From positions 157,437,290 through 157,501,289 of the forward strand of contig NC_134834.1 of NCBI RefSeq assembly GCF_004210375.1: a DNA stretch of 64,000 bases, written 5' to 3'. The DNA comes from Tachypleus tridentatus (lineage: Eukaryota > Arthropoda > Merostomata > Xiphosura > Limulidae). Each line of letters opens with the position of its first letter. The stretch's first letter is position 1. The notes below the pieces were generated by a model. It saw only the letters and a list, made by a program, of their open reading frames with translations, had not been told where the DNA came from and made no database searches. Positions 20,873 through 31,982 of this stretch are shown piece by piece. Both the position numbers and the translations under genes were made by a program.

Positions 20873-21952
20873 TAAAAATTAGAGTATAACATTAGTTTAA
20901 ACTCTCAGTACATTAAAATTAGAGAGTAACATTAGTTTAAACTCTCAGTACATTAAAATTAGAGAGTAACATTAGTTTATACTCTCAGTACATTAAAATT
21001 AGAGAGTAACATTAGTTTAAACTCTCAGTACACTAAAATTAGAGAGTAACATTAGTTTAAACTCTCAGTACATTAAAATTAGAGAGTAACATTAGTTTAT
21101 ACTCTCAGTACATTAAAATTAGAAAGTAACATTAGTTTAAACTCTCAGTACACTAAAATTAGAGAGTAACATTAGTTTAAACTCTCAGTACATTAAAATT
21201 AGAGAGTAACATTAGTTTATACTCTCAGTACATTAAAATTAGAGAGTAACATTAGTTTAAACTCTCAGTACATTAAAATTAGAGAGTAACATTAGTTTAA
21301 ACTCTCAGTACATTAAAATTAGAGAGTAACATTAGTTTATACTCTCAGTACATTAAAATTAGAGAGTAACATTAGTTTAAACTCTCAGTACACTAAAATT
21401 AGAGAGTAACATTAGTTTAAACTCTCAGTACATTAAAATTAGAGAGTAACATTAGTTTAAACTCTCAGTACACTAAAATTAGAGAGTAACATTAGTTTAA
21501 ACTCTCAGTACATTAAAATTAGAGAGTAACATTAGTTTAAACTCTCAGTACATTAAAATTAGAGAGTAACATTAGTTTAAACTCTCAGTACATTAAAATT
21601 AGAGAGTAACATTAGTTTATACTCTCAGTACATTAAAATTTGAGTGTAACATTAATTTAAACTCTCAGTACATTAAAATTAGAGTGTGACATTAGTTTAA
21701 ACTTTCAGTACATTAAAATTAGAGTGTAACATTAGTTTAAACTCTCAGTACATTAAAATTAGAGAGTAACATTAGTTTATACTCTCAGTACATTAAAATT
21801 AGAGTGTGACATTAGTTTAAACTTTCAGTACATTAAAATTAGAGTGTGACATTAGTTTAAACTTTCAGTACATTAAAATTAGAGTGTAACATTAGTTTAA
21901 ACTCTCAGTACATTAAAATTAGAGTGTAACATTAGTTTATACTCTCAGTACA
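20873..21952. repeat. 40-bp satellite, 27 tandem units
   Basis: Unit reads ATTAGAGAGTAACATTAG, TTTAAACTCTCAGTACATTA and two joining A residues. Variants (TTTAA or TTTAT; CATT or CACT) recur in threes over the first ~480 bases, giving a 120-bp higher-order period. Each unit has a dyad, GAGAGT with ACTCTC. Later units are more diverged (GAGTGT, ACTTTC). Confidence 0.96.
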
Positions 21953-22720
21953 GTATTTTATTCAAGAATATAAGAGACAAATCTCAGTTTAATGTTTTAA
22001 CGAAGCAAACGACTTCGACAAGTGTCTAAATCTTTGAAGAAACTTATAAAGATGCAACTGTTTTAAACCAAAAACTCCTGACCAGTTACGTTTACAAAAT
22101 GGTTTACTTCCAGGAGGTGAGGTTATAGTGTACATGTCATGGTAGATCTTGAAGGATATGCCAGATGTTGTTAAAGAACTAGTTTTCAAATGTTTTATCA
22201 CTGGACACGCGTGTGTTTTTCTTTAAACAACTGTACTGAGACAGTTTGTTTCAGATACAGACTATTAACAATGTGAATGGGCAACTCAGTACATCTACTA
22301 CATTCTCTGGGAAAGTGAAACCATTAAATATCTGTATTTGTGGAAGTTGGTTGGTTCGCTAAGATAGAACTTTACTGTTATATTTATTTTGGGAAGTGAG
22401 AAAACCAAACTATTGAGAGATCTTCTCCAGATTTACTCTTATAATTTGGAATCAATTTGTTGTCCCAGAGCTAATAAATTCATAAATTTAACACTACCCT
22501 TTCCAGTTCGTAATAATGAAATTACTTATCATTGTATTGTTAAAAAAAGTCGATTTTATATCTAAATGGATTGTAAACGATTTTATAAATCCATATCTAT
22601 GTAAATAAATAGATTTGTGTGTTGTTCACATATTATCTCTTTATCATTTAGTCCCCACGACTCCTAAACTTATGCAACACCAGAATTTCTCCAAGTATTA
22701 ACTAAAGCTACATATAAATA
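21953..22720 (+). other. Unassigned region with a protein-like fragment
   Basis: Plus-strand translation near 22075-22220 gives a readable segment: L-P-G-G-E-V-I-V-Y-M-S-W, a stop, then M-P-D-V-V-K-E-L-V-F-K-C-F. Family unknown to me; could be part of the Polinton that follows or another decayed element. A minus-strand ORF overlaps at 21989-22201 and looks like a shadow. Confidence 0.3.
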
Positions 22721-23246
22721 TATTAAAGGTATAGGGTGCTGAAGCTCAAAAGGATTTTATAACTTCATTTGTGAATGTGCTTTAAATGTTTGAAAGAGTA
22801 ATGTTTCTATAGAAAACATACAAAAATAGAAACTCAAACGATCCAATTCATTATTGAGAGAGTTGGGTGAGAATAAAACATCAGTTAATCAGAAAAGAAA
22901 CTCACTATTACAAACAGGAGGGTTTTTACCATTACTTAATACACAAATAGTTTCATTAGTTGATGGTTGGGAAAGACAGGCTATTGGATGTTAAAATGAA
23001 TGATCTAAAGAACTGTTACATTCACTTTATCAATCTAAGGTTTATGAAAGGGCCATTCATAAAGTTTTATATTCTGTGTATAAGGATACGGAGCTTTTCT
23101 TACATGATGGTGTGGTATCTGAAAGTGATAAAGCCAAAATGTTAAATTAACTGCAACAACGTCATCAAATACTTCAGTCATAAACTATGGAACCTATTAA
23201 ACTTAAAATGGAATCGCCAGCTCAAGAAAATTTAGATGTCATTGTT

Positions 23247-23517
23247 GTTTTTGGTTTGAATTTCGCGCAAAGCTACACGAAGGCTATCTGCACTAGTCGT
23301 CCCTAATTTAGCAGTGTAAGACTAGAGGTAAGGCATCTAGTCATCACCACCCACTGCTAACTCTTGGGCTATTCTTTTACCAACGAATAGTAGGATTGAC
23401 CGTCACATTATAACGCCTCCACGGCTGAAAGGGTGAGCATGTTTAGTGCGCCGGAGATTCGAACCCCCGACTCTCGGATTACGAGTCGAATGCCTTAACC
23501 ACCTGACCATGCCAGCC
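23247..23517 (-). mobile_element. SINE family A inserted in the Polinton remnant
   Basis: Full length on the minus strand, from GGTTTGAATTTCGCGCAAAGC to CATGCCAGCCC. It interrupts the reading frame that begins near 23188. Confidence 0.9.
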
Positions 23518-23525
23518 CAAGTCAT

Positions 23526-23648
23526 TGTTGTTATTTTAAATTAAGTATAAAGCTACATATTGGGCCAACTATGTTCTGTCACCACAGGTATCGAAACCCG
23601 GTTTATAAGGGTATGAATCGTCAGACATACTGCTGTGACATTGGGGCC
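23526..23648 (-). mobile_element. SINE family B
   Basis: AAATTAAGTATAAAGCTACA tail, GTATCGAAACCCGGTTTATA and CTGCTGTGACATTGGGGCC head. Lies 8 bases from the preceding family A copy. Confidence 0.82.
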
Positions 23649-25040
23649 ATGTAAATTATAAATAAATGCCATACGTTAATATTTTTACACTCACAATGGA
23701 CATCAATTCTTGGACCAGCATTCCCAATCCCTGCACAAAGTCGTCATAGAACCAGGGATCGTATTGTGACCACTGAAGAAAGGGAATTCTGTAATTACAA
23801 TGAAAGTTGTTGTCGTTTTTAGGGCAAAAGTAAACGAATTTAAAATTAAGTCACCAACTCAAAAAAACTGAGATGCCATTGTTGCTGTTTTGAAGAAAGC
23901 TGAAATACTTTTAGACTTAAATGATCAAGTGAAGATGTAACATGAAACAGTCAAGGAGAAGTTGTGATTAATGGAAGATCTGTCTTGAACATTAACATAA
24001 TAAACCCGATCAACGATGTATTATGGAAACAGAATTCTTTTAACCATACCAGATGGAAAGAACTAATAAAACAATGATCAGATATAACTATCACTCAGCA
24101 AGTTGTTGGAAACTTGAACAGTTAGGCGTATACGAACCATAAAAATTGTGCTGTTAAAAATCTTGAAAGAACTGTATCTAACTGGACATACTTTTAATAA
24201 ATGAATGTTTTGTTACATAATTATCTATTTTTTGGTTTCCATCATGGACTGTTGTCAACTACTGAATCATTTTAATATCGTCAGTTGTTTAAGGTTTGAC
24301 TTTGCCTGCAGCAAAGGTCAAATTATAACTACTACTACAGACAGTGATGAGAGTAAACCACATTGAAAAAGTTTGTTCAGATGAATGAGACATAATAAAT
24401 AATATCTAATACGGATAGCATTCTATAATATACTTATTATAATATTAAAAATCCTAACATTTATGACAGTGTATAACGTTTATATGCCAGTGGAAACATT
24501 AGGTATACCATCAGTCTCAATCAGATTAAGCACTGGTTAAGGCGTCAAGATATATATATATATATCCTACACAAATCCATTTGCACAATAATTACTTCAA
24601 GAGTCCAACAAATGTCTTGTATTTAACTATGATTTATTCACATGAAAAGTGAGTGTGAGTCTGAAAGATGTAACTTTGATATTATTTGATCCCATATTAG
24701 TTGTACTACTTCGATCTGAGATCAACTGTATGATATCGGAGACTATTATAGCTCCACGTGCTGTTATCATGCATAGTGGATTTTATTCACGCTATGTTTA
24801 CACAGATGTTGTGGACCCTAGCACTATTGGGAATGTACATGTGCAACTGCTTTGAAGTATTCAAATTAAGGGTCGTGATGGAGGTATGATCACTGAAACG
24901 TCACGAATCCGTAATACAGAACCGTATCTCAAAAACGTTTCCAGACCATCGAGATAAGAATAGATTACGAAACTAGGTTGATGTATACTATTTGAACAAG
25001 GGAGATTCATGGTAAAATTTCATTTTCGTCATCTGTGACA

Positions 25041-25560
25041 TCATAAGATTATTCTACAATCACGACCTTGTCGTTTATTATAATTAACTGGTAGAAAATG
25101 CTTTACCATATTTTGCAGATAACCAGTGGCAACGAGGTCACTGTTTGTTAGACGTGTTAAACAACTTGTTTTGTTCAGACATACCTTTTTTGAAAAAAAA
25201 AAGTGATCAGCCTTAGGAAAACAAGCAGTTAAAACAGGTATTAATTGAGTATTATATGTCATGTGAGGAAAACCTTTTGTTGATGTCGGAGTTTAAACAT
25301 TGTCTCAAGATCCCAAACAAATTGCTTTACCTAATGAAAAGAAGATATGTAAAAGTCTTACATTCATAATTAATAAAACCAAGAGACAGAAAATATTGAC
25401 CACTGACATTTTTGATTATGTAATTCCTACCCCATGAAAAGTTATCTCAGTGTAAGAAGTTAGAACCAGACTATTCTCTTTCCCTCCTATACAGACAGTG
25501 GTTAAGGAAGGTCAATGGACGGAATATTATCCTTATTATCTGTGATTGACAGCGACCGAT
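25041..25560. other. Unassigned segment between the Polinton and gag remnants
   Basis: A 73-codon minus-strand frame at 25041-25262 has no recognisable motif. It may continue the inverted LTR retrotransposon downstream of gag, but no protease active-site triad was found. Confidence 0.3.
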
Positions 25561-27755
25561 CGAATTTTCTATATTGGGATCGAAAGATAAATCTACATGT
25601 TGCTTATTGGTGACAAACTTGCACTCACTTGTGATGTGCCCCATTTTATAACAAGCACAGCGTTTCTTCTTTTTTGTTGATTAACTTCTTGTCACCTTTT
25701 GTGAACTTTTGCTTCACATCAGCAACTGTTGGTTTTGACTGGCTATTCTTCGGCTTGTCTCTGCTTTCTTCATGGGCTTCAATATACTGTTTTGCCCATC
25801 TGATCATCTGCTCATGCTTTTTAGTACTCTCCCTCTTAGAGTCATTGATTTGTGAACAGTGCATGTTATCATGAATTGTTCACGTATTAGTAGATCTGCC
25901 AGTCCTTCAAAACTATCTTCACACTTGACCATGTCAGGCAACCTTGCGAAGTATCGACATAGACGTGCTGCAAACTGAAATACAGTTTATTCAATGTCAG
26001 GTTTGACTTCTCCGAACTACTGACGCAAACCTTTCTTGATAAGTCCATAGTATTTCTTATTATAATTCATAGCATACTCTGGTGTCATACACATGCACAC
26101 TTGTAGTCCTTTTCCTGCCAGAGTGGGACTAAGACAGACTGCATAATTACCTTTGTCTCAGTTCTGACTTTAAGTGAATCTTTCTTACCTCTCCAAAAAA
26201 ACATATATGGTGTCATTTTTTTCATCAAATTTGAGTAGCTTTTATCTGTTGGCCCGCCCCCCGCTAGTACAGCGATATGTCTACGGATTTACAACGCTAC
26301 AATCAGGGGTTCGATTCCCTTCGGTGGGCTCAGCAGATAGCCCGATGTGGCTTTGCTATACGAAAACACACACTCTGTTGGCCCTGACTCCATTGTCATT
26401 TCTGAATCTTCTATCATTATTTTGGATGAACTAAACGATTTCAGTTTGGCTTCTTACTCTCTCTATTTTTAGTTTCTCCTTTCTCTCTTTGTGCCCTTAT
26501 TCTCTCTATTTCCAATTTCCTCTCTATTTCATTTCTGTCTTTACTTTTTCATCTTTTCTCTGGCTCTTTTCTCTCTAGTTCCTGCTTAACTAACTCTTTT
26601 ACATCACTATCTTCGAGCCCAAGTATCTCACCCCTCTCTAACTACTTATCAAAATCAGTCGACATGGTTGTATAATATGATTGTAATCTCTAGAATATTT
26701 TCACCACCACTACAACTGTGCACACATATAGGGTTTTTTCTGCTGTCGCTCACGTCTTCTTCTACTGCTATTTAACACAGTAAAGTCCTAGTCGGCTCAT
26801 CGAAGTCAAGTTTTTATGTATGTATGGGCTGCATTATTTACAGTAGGTGTCTGTGACTCGTGATTGATAAATTTCAATAACAAACAAACAGTTATTTTAA
26901 AACAACTCACCTGTTTTAAAATAAGATATATTAAAACAAACCAAACGTATATACAAATGTTTACACTGTTGGTTATCACAGTTGCATCCAGAGCTTTAAG
27001 CAATTGTCTTTTTTTCGTTAAAACTCACAAAGGCTGATTCAGTTACTTTAGAATGTTATCTCTTCTGAAAAATAATTCAATTTAACATTCGCACTGAACT
27101 TTAATTGAAACAGTTACATATATCTAATACATTTCGAAGATTGTAGAGGTATCGAAACATCGATTTGTTTCTTCTATATTTTACATAAACTACAAACATC
27201 ATAATTCTAGTGTAAGTATTTGGTGTTTCTTTAAAAACCTTAAGTACAAAATGAAATAGAAATTACTAGGCCTAACAAATGAACATCAGATGACTGCAAC
27301 ATGTATATACTTAATGTTTTGTACACTATACAACTGATATTTATACGGAGCCAATCCCTATATTATGTATGAAGGAAAGACTGTGTATAGGTAACTACCG
27401 GCTGTGTTTATTACCATTATAATGTATAAAATTATTTATCTTACAAAGTAATCCTTTGCTCACAGTTGAGCATAAAAAACATAAATAAAAAAATTAGGAA
27501 TTTGAAAACCTGTAAATAGGAATGGTAAAAATTACAAACCTCTATTATGACCCACCAAATGTAATTTTGGGTAACAATATGAAGCCAAGATAGGGGTATT
27601 TGTAATTTGAGTAAATAATGTCTATAACATCTCCACCATTGTTTCCTGACTTTCTAAGATCCACATTTGCAGAATTTAGATTTCCAGTTTTTGATTTATC
27701 TTATAGTAAAGCCCTCTATAACAAAGTTCAGTGATATGTTGTGTCAGGAAGTCTA
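25560..27755 (-). mobile_element. LTR retrotransposon remnant, minus strand: LTR, leader and gag with zinc knuckle
   Basis: Reading right to left: LTR-like sequence 27755-26800, leader to ~26665, gag start M-S-T-D-F-D-K, a charged coiled stretch (26640-26460), then after a SINE the gag core. Near 25895-25920 it reads L-A-D-L-L-I-R-E-Q-F, and near 25625-25665 a Cys-x2-Lys... zinc-knuckle-like C-Y-K-M-G-H-I-T-S-E-C. Several frameshifts and stops. Typical of Gypsy-class gag. The LTR and leader match 4878-6310 in the opposite orientation. Confidence 0.75.
26250..26374 (+). mobile_element. SINE family C, best copy
   Basis: CCCCGCTAGTACAGCGATATG head, GGGGTTCGATTCCCTTCGG B box, then CAGATAGCCCGATGTGGCTT tail. 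Inserted within the gag remnant. Confidence 0.85.
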
Positions 27756-28425
27756 AGACTAAGTACAACCAAACACAGGTTGAAACTGTTTCAATATTTT
27801 TGTTAATAATCAGGAAAACCGGAAGTAGAGATTCTTATTAATGAATTAGTAAAGTGAAATAATAATATCGTGTCCGTCATTTCTGATATTTCTATCCAAA
27901 CTCTGAAGTTAGCTCTTGAGTGACCCTTGTACTGCATTACAGTAAACACGTAATTTCTTGTTTTCTATCTCATATATTTGCAATTAAAAGTTATATGTGT
28001 AAACTTTAAGCTGTTAACTAGAGGTTGGTCAAATCCTATTTAAGGATAAGAATCAGGTGCATGGTTTGAGCCCATAAAGGTTAAATGTACTCAGATCTAC
28101 CATTACGAAAGTTTTTTTCTAAATACTCGGCAGATAAAGGTAAATTATTAATTAGAAAACGAAACAATCGAAACTTACTGCATCCAATTAAATTTTCATG
28201 ACGAAGGTTTTTGGAGTAACGCATTGATATTATTCCGATCTAAATTGTTTACTTTTTTATTTGTCTCGACATTGTACCAAAAACATTGTTTCTTTTTAAA
28301 CTAGTCAATTTATCTATATATATATATATATATATCATGATGTTATGTGTGACAATTTTTTTGATATAGCGTTTTGTTTACTATAAATCATATTTCCTTT
28401 TTTAAATACTTGCTTTGTAGATAAT
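27756..28425. other. AT-rich spacer
   Basis: No coding or repeat family recognised; a (TA)n run lies at about 28315-28333. Confidence 0.5.
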
Positions 28426-28655
28426 TTGTTTTTAAACTTCGCGCAAAGTTAATATAGAAGTAAAAGGACTAGAGGAAAAGCAATTATTCATCACTACCCA
28501 CCGTTAACTCTTGGGCTACTCTTTTACCAACGAAAAATGGGATTAACCGCCACATTATATAACGCCCACGGCTGAAAGAGCGAGCATGTATGTAAGAGGG
28601 GATTCGAACCTCATATTGTGAATCCAGTGCCCTACACACCTGGCCATGCCAAGCA
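28426..28655 (-). mobile_element. SINE family A, internally deleted
   Basis: TTAAACTTCGCGCAAAGTTA to TGGCCATGCCAAGC; the part between tail and body is missing. Confidence 0.82.
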
Positions 28656-28889
28656 CAAGAGGTAAATATATATATCCTATATAATTAATTGACGATATAA
28701 TTTTACTACATTTATGCACCTCAGACAAACCAAAGATCTTGTTTTAGGTATCACATCCTGTTTCTGTGTATGTATACATTATCCTATTAGAGAAAATTTC
28801 ATCTGGTGCAATAAATTCGAAATTAAAACAAAACATTTTGACCTTTATGTCCCAATAGGTATTGCTATGAATGAAACTTTTCTCTTTAT

Positions 28890-29124
28890 TGGGCCCGGCA
28901 TGACCAGGTGGTCTAAGGCACTCGTAATCCTAGAGTCGCGGGTTCGAATCCCCGTCGCATCAAACATGCTTGCCCTTTCAGCGTTATAATGTGATGGTCA
29001 ATTCGTAAAAAATGTAGCCCAAGAGTTGGCGGTGGGTGGTGATGACTAGCTGCCTTCTCTCTAGTCTTACACTGCAAAATTAGGACGACTAGCGCAGATA
29101 GCCCTCGTGTAGCTTTGCGAAGGC
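28890..29124 (+). mobile_element. SINE family A, internally deleted
   Basis: GGCCCGGCATGACCAGGTGG head, GGGTTCGAATCCC B box; short deletions in head and body, and the tail ends at CTTTGCG. Confidence 0.88.
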
Positions 29125-29463
29125 TGTTAGAGTGTGCCAGGTAAACAGAACATCTTAGATTATAAAAATGTTGCTTAGATTCAGTTCTTACTCTTCAATT
29201 TAAAATACATGAATTTTCATGAAAAAAAACGTTGAAAAGTCAGTATTCCATTATTGTACTTTGCTACTCAGAGTTTGTTATGTTCACGAAGAGTATATTT
29301 TTATAGAAGTGTCTGCGGGAATTTAAATCTGTTTGTAAAGAAGACATGAAGGTGAGACATTAAAGATCAATATTTTTACTTCTACAAATAATTCTAGAGA
29401 ATAATACTGACCAGAGTTTTCTATTAGAGGCAATAACGCCAGTGTCTTTTTAAGGATTACAAG
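29125..29463 (+). other. Sequence upstream of the orphan exon
   Basis: AT-rich, ends with a modest pyrimidine stretch and GATTACAAG before the duplicated exon. No upstream exon of the ADAMTS-like family was seen between 14811 and here. Confidence 0.4.
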
Positions 29464-29581
29464 AAAGCTATGCCCAGTGGTTTAAGGACGAAGAGTTACT
29501 TGTAGCAGATTATTTCTGTGACTACAGAACTCGACCTAAACCAGAGGTGAACTTTTGCTCTAGAAAGAAGTGCAAAGCTAG
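29464..29581 (+). pseudogene. Orphan duplicate of ADAMTS-like exon a
   Basis: 118 bases aligning without gaps to 1-118, with an AG acceptor at 29462-29463 and the same donor (AGCTAG|GTGAGT). The frame is open, but four residues differ: Asn to Ser, a conserved Cys to Trp, Pro to Ser and Glu to Lys. No neighbouring TSP1 exon is found on either side. It may be a dead duplicate, an exon of an unseen paralogue, or an assembly artefact. Confidence 0.75.
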
Positions 29582-30670
29582 GTGAGTATACTACAGAAAG
29601 AAGTGTAAAGGTAAGTGAGTACACTACAGAAAGAAGTGTAAAGTTAAGTGAGATATATACACTACAAAAAGAAGTGTAAAGTTAAGTGAGATGTATACAC
29701 TACAGAAAGAAGTGTAAAGTTAAGTGAGATGTATACACTACAAAAAGAAGTGTAAAGTTATGAGATATACACTACAGAAAGAAAAGAAGTGAGATATAAA
29801 AGTTAAAGTTAAGTGAGATATATACACTACAGAAAGAAGTGTAAAGTTAAGAGAGATATATACTACAGAAAGAAGTGTAAAGTTAAGTGAGATGTATACA
29901 CTACAGAAAGAAGTGTAAAGTTAAGAGATGTATACACTACAGAAAGAAGTGTAAAGTTAAGTAGATGTATACACTACAGAAAGAAGTGTAAAGTTATGAG
30001 ATGTATACACTACAGAAAGAAGTGTAAAGTTAAGTGAGATGTATACACTACAGAAAGAAGTGTAAAGTTAAGTGAGATGTATACACTACAGAAAGAAGTG
30101 TAAAGTTAAGTGAGATATATACACTACAGAAAGAAGTGTAAAGTTAAGTGAGATGTATACACTACAGAAAGAAGTGTAAAGTTAAGTGAGATATATACAC
30201 TACAGAAAGAAGTGTAAAGTTAAGTGAGATATATACACTACAGAAAGAAGTGTAAAGTTAAGTGAGATATATACACTACAGAAAGAAGTGTAAAGTTAAG
30301 TGAGATGTATACACTACAGAAAGAAGTGTAAAGTTAAGTGAGACATAAACATTACAGAAAGAAGTTTAAAGTTAAGTGAGATATATACACTACAGAAAGA
30401 AGTGTAAAGTTAAGTGAGATGTATACACTACAGAAAGAAGTTTAAAGTTAAGTGAGATGTATACACTACAGAAAGAAGTTAAAGAGATGTATACACTACA
30501 GAAAGAAGTGTAAAGTTAAGTGAGATATATACACTACAGAAAGAAGTGTAAAGTTAAGTGAGATATATACACTACAGAAAGAAGTGTAAAGTTAAGTGAG
30601 ATTTATACACTACAGAAAGAAGTGTAAAGTTAAGTGAGATGTATACACTACAGAAAGAAGTGTAAAGTTT
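29582..30670 (+). repeat. 38-bp exon-junction minisatellite (array 2, about 28 units)
   Basis: Same unit as at 119-850 but longer and more homogeneous: CAGAAAGAAGTGTAAAG, then TTAAGTGAGATRTATACACTA. A few units are shortened. It begins at the donor of the orphan exon and ends abruptly at 30670. Confidence 0.95.
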
Positions 30671-30728
30671 ACCAAATAAAATCATGATATTCTTATATCT
30701 TGTTATTCAGTAATACTCCAACAAAAAA

Positions 30729-31003
30729 GGGACCAGCATGTCCAGCTACTTAAAGCGCCCGACTCGTAATCCGAGGGTCGCAGGTTTGAATCCCTGTCAA
30801 ACCAAACATACTCGCTCTTTCAACCGTGGAGACGTTATAATATGAGGGTCAATCCCATTATTCGTTGGTAAAAGAGTAACCCAAGAGTTGGCAGTGGGTG
30901 GTGATGACTGACTAACTGCCTTCCCTCTAGTCTTACACTGCTAAATTATGGACGGCTAGTGCAAATAGTCCTCGTGTAGCTTTGCGCGAAATTAAAAAAA
31001 ACA
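30729..31003 (+). mobile_element. SINE family A
   Basis: GGGACCAGCATGTCCAGC head, CAGGTTTGAATCCC, complete body and tail TTTGCGCGAAATTAAAAAA. Confidence 0.9.
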
Positions 31004-31040
31004 CAACAAAAAAACAATTATCTTTATCCTTTTTATTGGT

Positions 31041-31261
31041 TTATTTTAAATTTAGCGCAAATTTTCTCGAAGTCTTTGTGCGCTAGGTGTCCTTAATTTG
31101 ACAGTGATAGACTGGAAGAAATGCAGCTGGTCCACACCTTTCACAAAGCCTAGTGACATTGATCGCTCTACTAATGTTACCATGGCTAAAAGTGCGATCA
31201 TGTTCGTTGACGTGGATTTGACTGCGATTCGAACGCTTTAACCATCAAGGTATGCCAGGTT
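31041..31261 (-). mobile_element. SINE family A, strongly diverged
   Basis: TTTAGCGCAAATTTTCTCG tail, CTGCGATTCGAACGC and AAGGTATGCCAGG head; body much altered, an old copy. Confidence 0.65.
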
Positions 31262-31485
31262 GGAAACTTTATGTAATTTGATAACACCTAAAAACGTATT
31301 AAGTCTATTTAAAAGTATCACAGAAGGAGTAGCATTGAACAAAAAAAAAAGATTATACATTAAAATTTACTAACTAGGTATCGTAGTAAAAAATTTATTC
31401 AAAAATTATTTTAACACGAAAAGCGCGAAAGCATGAAAAGCACAATTACAACCATTTTCACAAAATATTTCATGTAACAAATATA

Positions 31486-31760
31486 CGGCCCAGCATGGCC
31501 AGGTGGTTAAGGCACTCGACTCGTAATTTGAGAGCCGCAGGTTCGAATCCCCGTCACACCCAACATGCTCGCCACCTCAGCCGTAGGGACGTTATAAAGT
31601 TACCGTTAATCTCACTATTCATTGGTAAAAGAGTAGCCCAAGAGTTGGCGGTGGGTGGTGATGACTAGCTGCCTTCCCTCTTGTCTTACACTGCTAAAGT
31701 AGGGACAGCTAGCGCAGACGGCTCTCGTGCAGCTTTGCGCGAAATTAAAAAAAAAAACAA
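31486..31760 (+). mobile_element. SINE family A
   Basis: GGCCCAGCATGGCCAGGTGG head, CAGGTTCGAATCCC, body, and tail TTTGCGCGAAATTAAAAAA; well preserved. Confidence 0.92.
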
Positions 31761-31866
31761 TCCTTGTGATATAAACTAATCAAACGGAACCCAATTTTAA
31801 ATAATTTAAATTAAGCGACGCTACGTTCGTCATTTTTAAAATTTCTTTTTAAAACTTGCCCCTAGA

Positions 31867-31982
31867 AATTCAGTGCAGACTTTCAACGCTAGAAATCGGG
31901 TTTCTGTACCAGTTGTGGATAGAGCACAGGTATCCCATTGTATAACTTTGCGTTTAACAACAACCAAACCAAACCAAACATC
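31867..31982 (+). mobile_element. SINE family B, 5'-truncated
   Basis: GACTTTCAACGCTAGAAATC, GGGTTTCTGTACCAGTTGTG and ATCCCATTGTATAACTTTGC. The ORF at 31873 is its translation. Confidence 0.75.

Larger units (their letters stand above)
22730..25040 (+). mobile_element. Decayed Polinton/Maverick element fragment
   Basis: Four plus-strand protein relics in the order expected of Polinton virion-type genes, all broken. 22850-22992: a basic segment ending T-G-G-F-L-P-L-L. 23010-23150: a helical segment ending S-D-K-A-K-M-L-N. 23955-24080: G-E-V-V-I-N-G-R-S-V, then N-D-V-L-W-K-Q. 24649-25035: Y-V-Y-T-D-V-V, I-G-N-V-H-V-Q-L-L, F-Q-T-I-E-I-R-I and, in shifted frames, F-E-Q-G-R-F-M-V-K-F-H-F at the end. 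The last resembles the C-terminus of the Polinton penton-like capsid protein. No DNA polymerase B, integrase or terminal repeats are in view. Assignment rests on remembered family motifs. Confidence 0.65.

Noticed and set aside
20873-21952. CRISPR array
   Set aside because: Units are contiguous with no unique spacers, and the context is eukaryotic.
29582-30670. Coding repeat protein continuing from the exon
   Set aside because: The exon frame meets TGA at the junction, and the 38-bp period is not a multiple of three, so no frame stays open.
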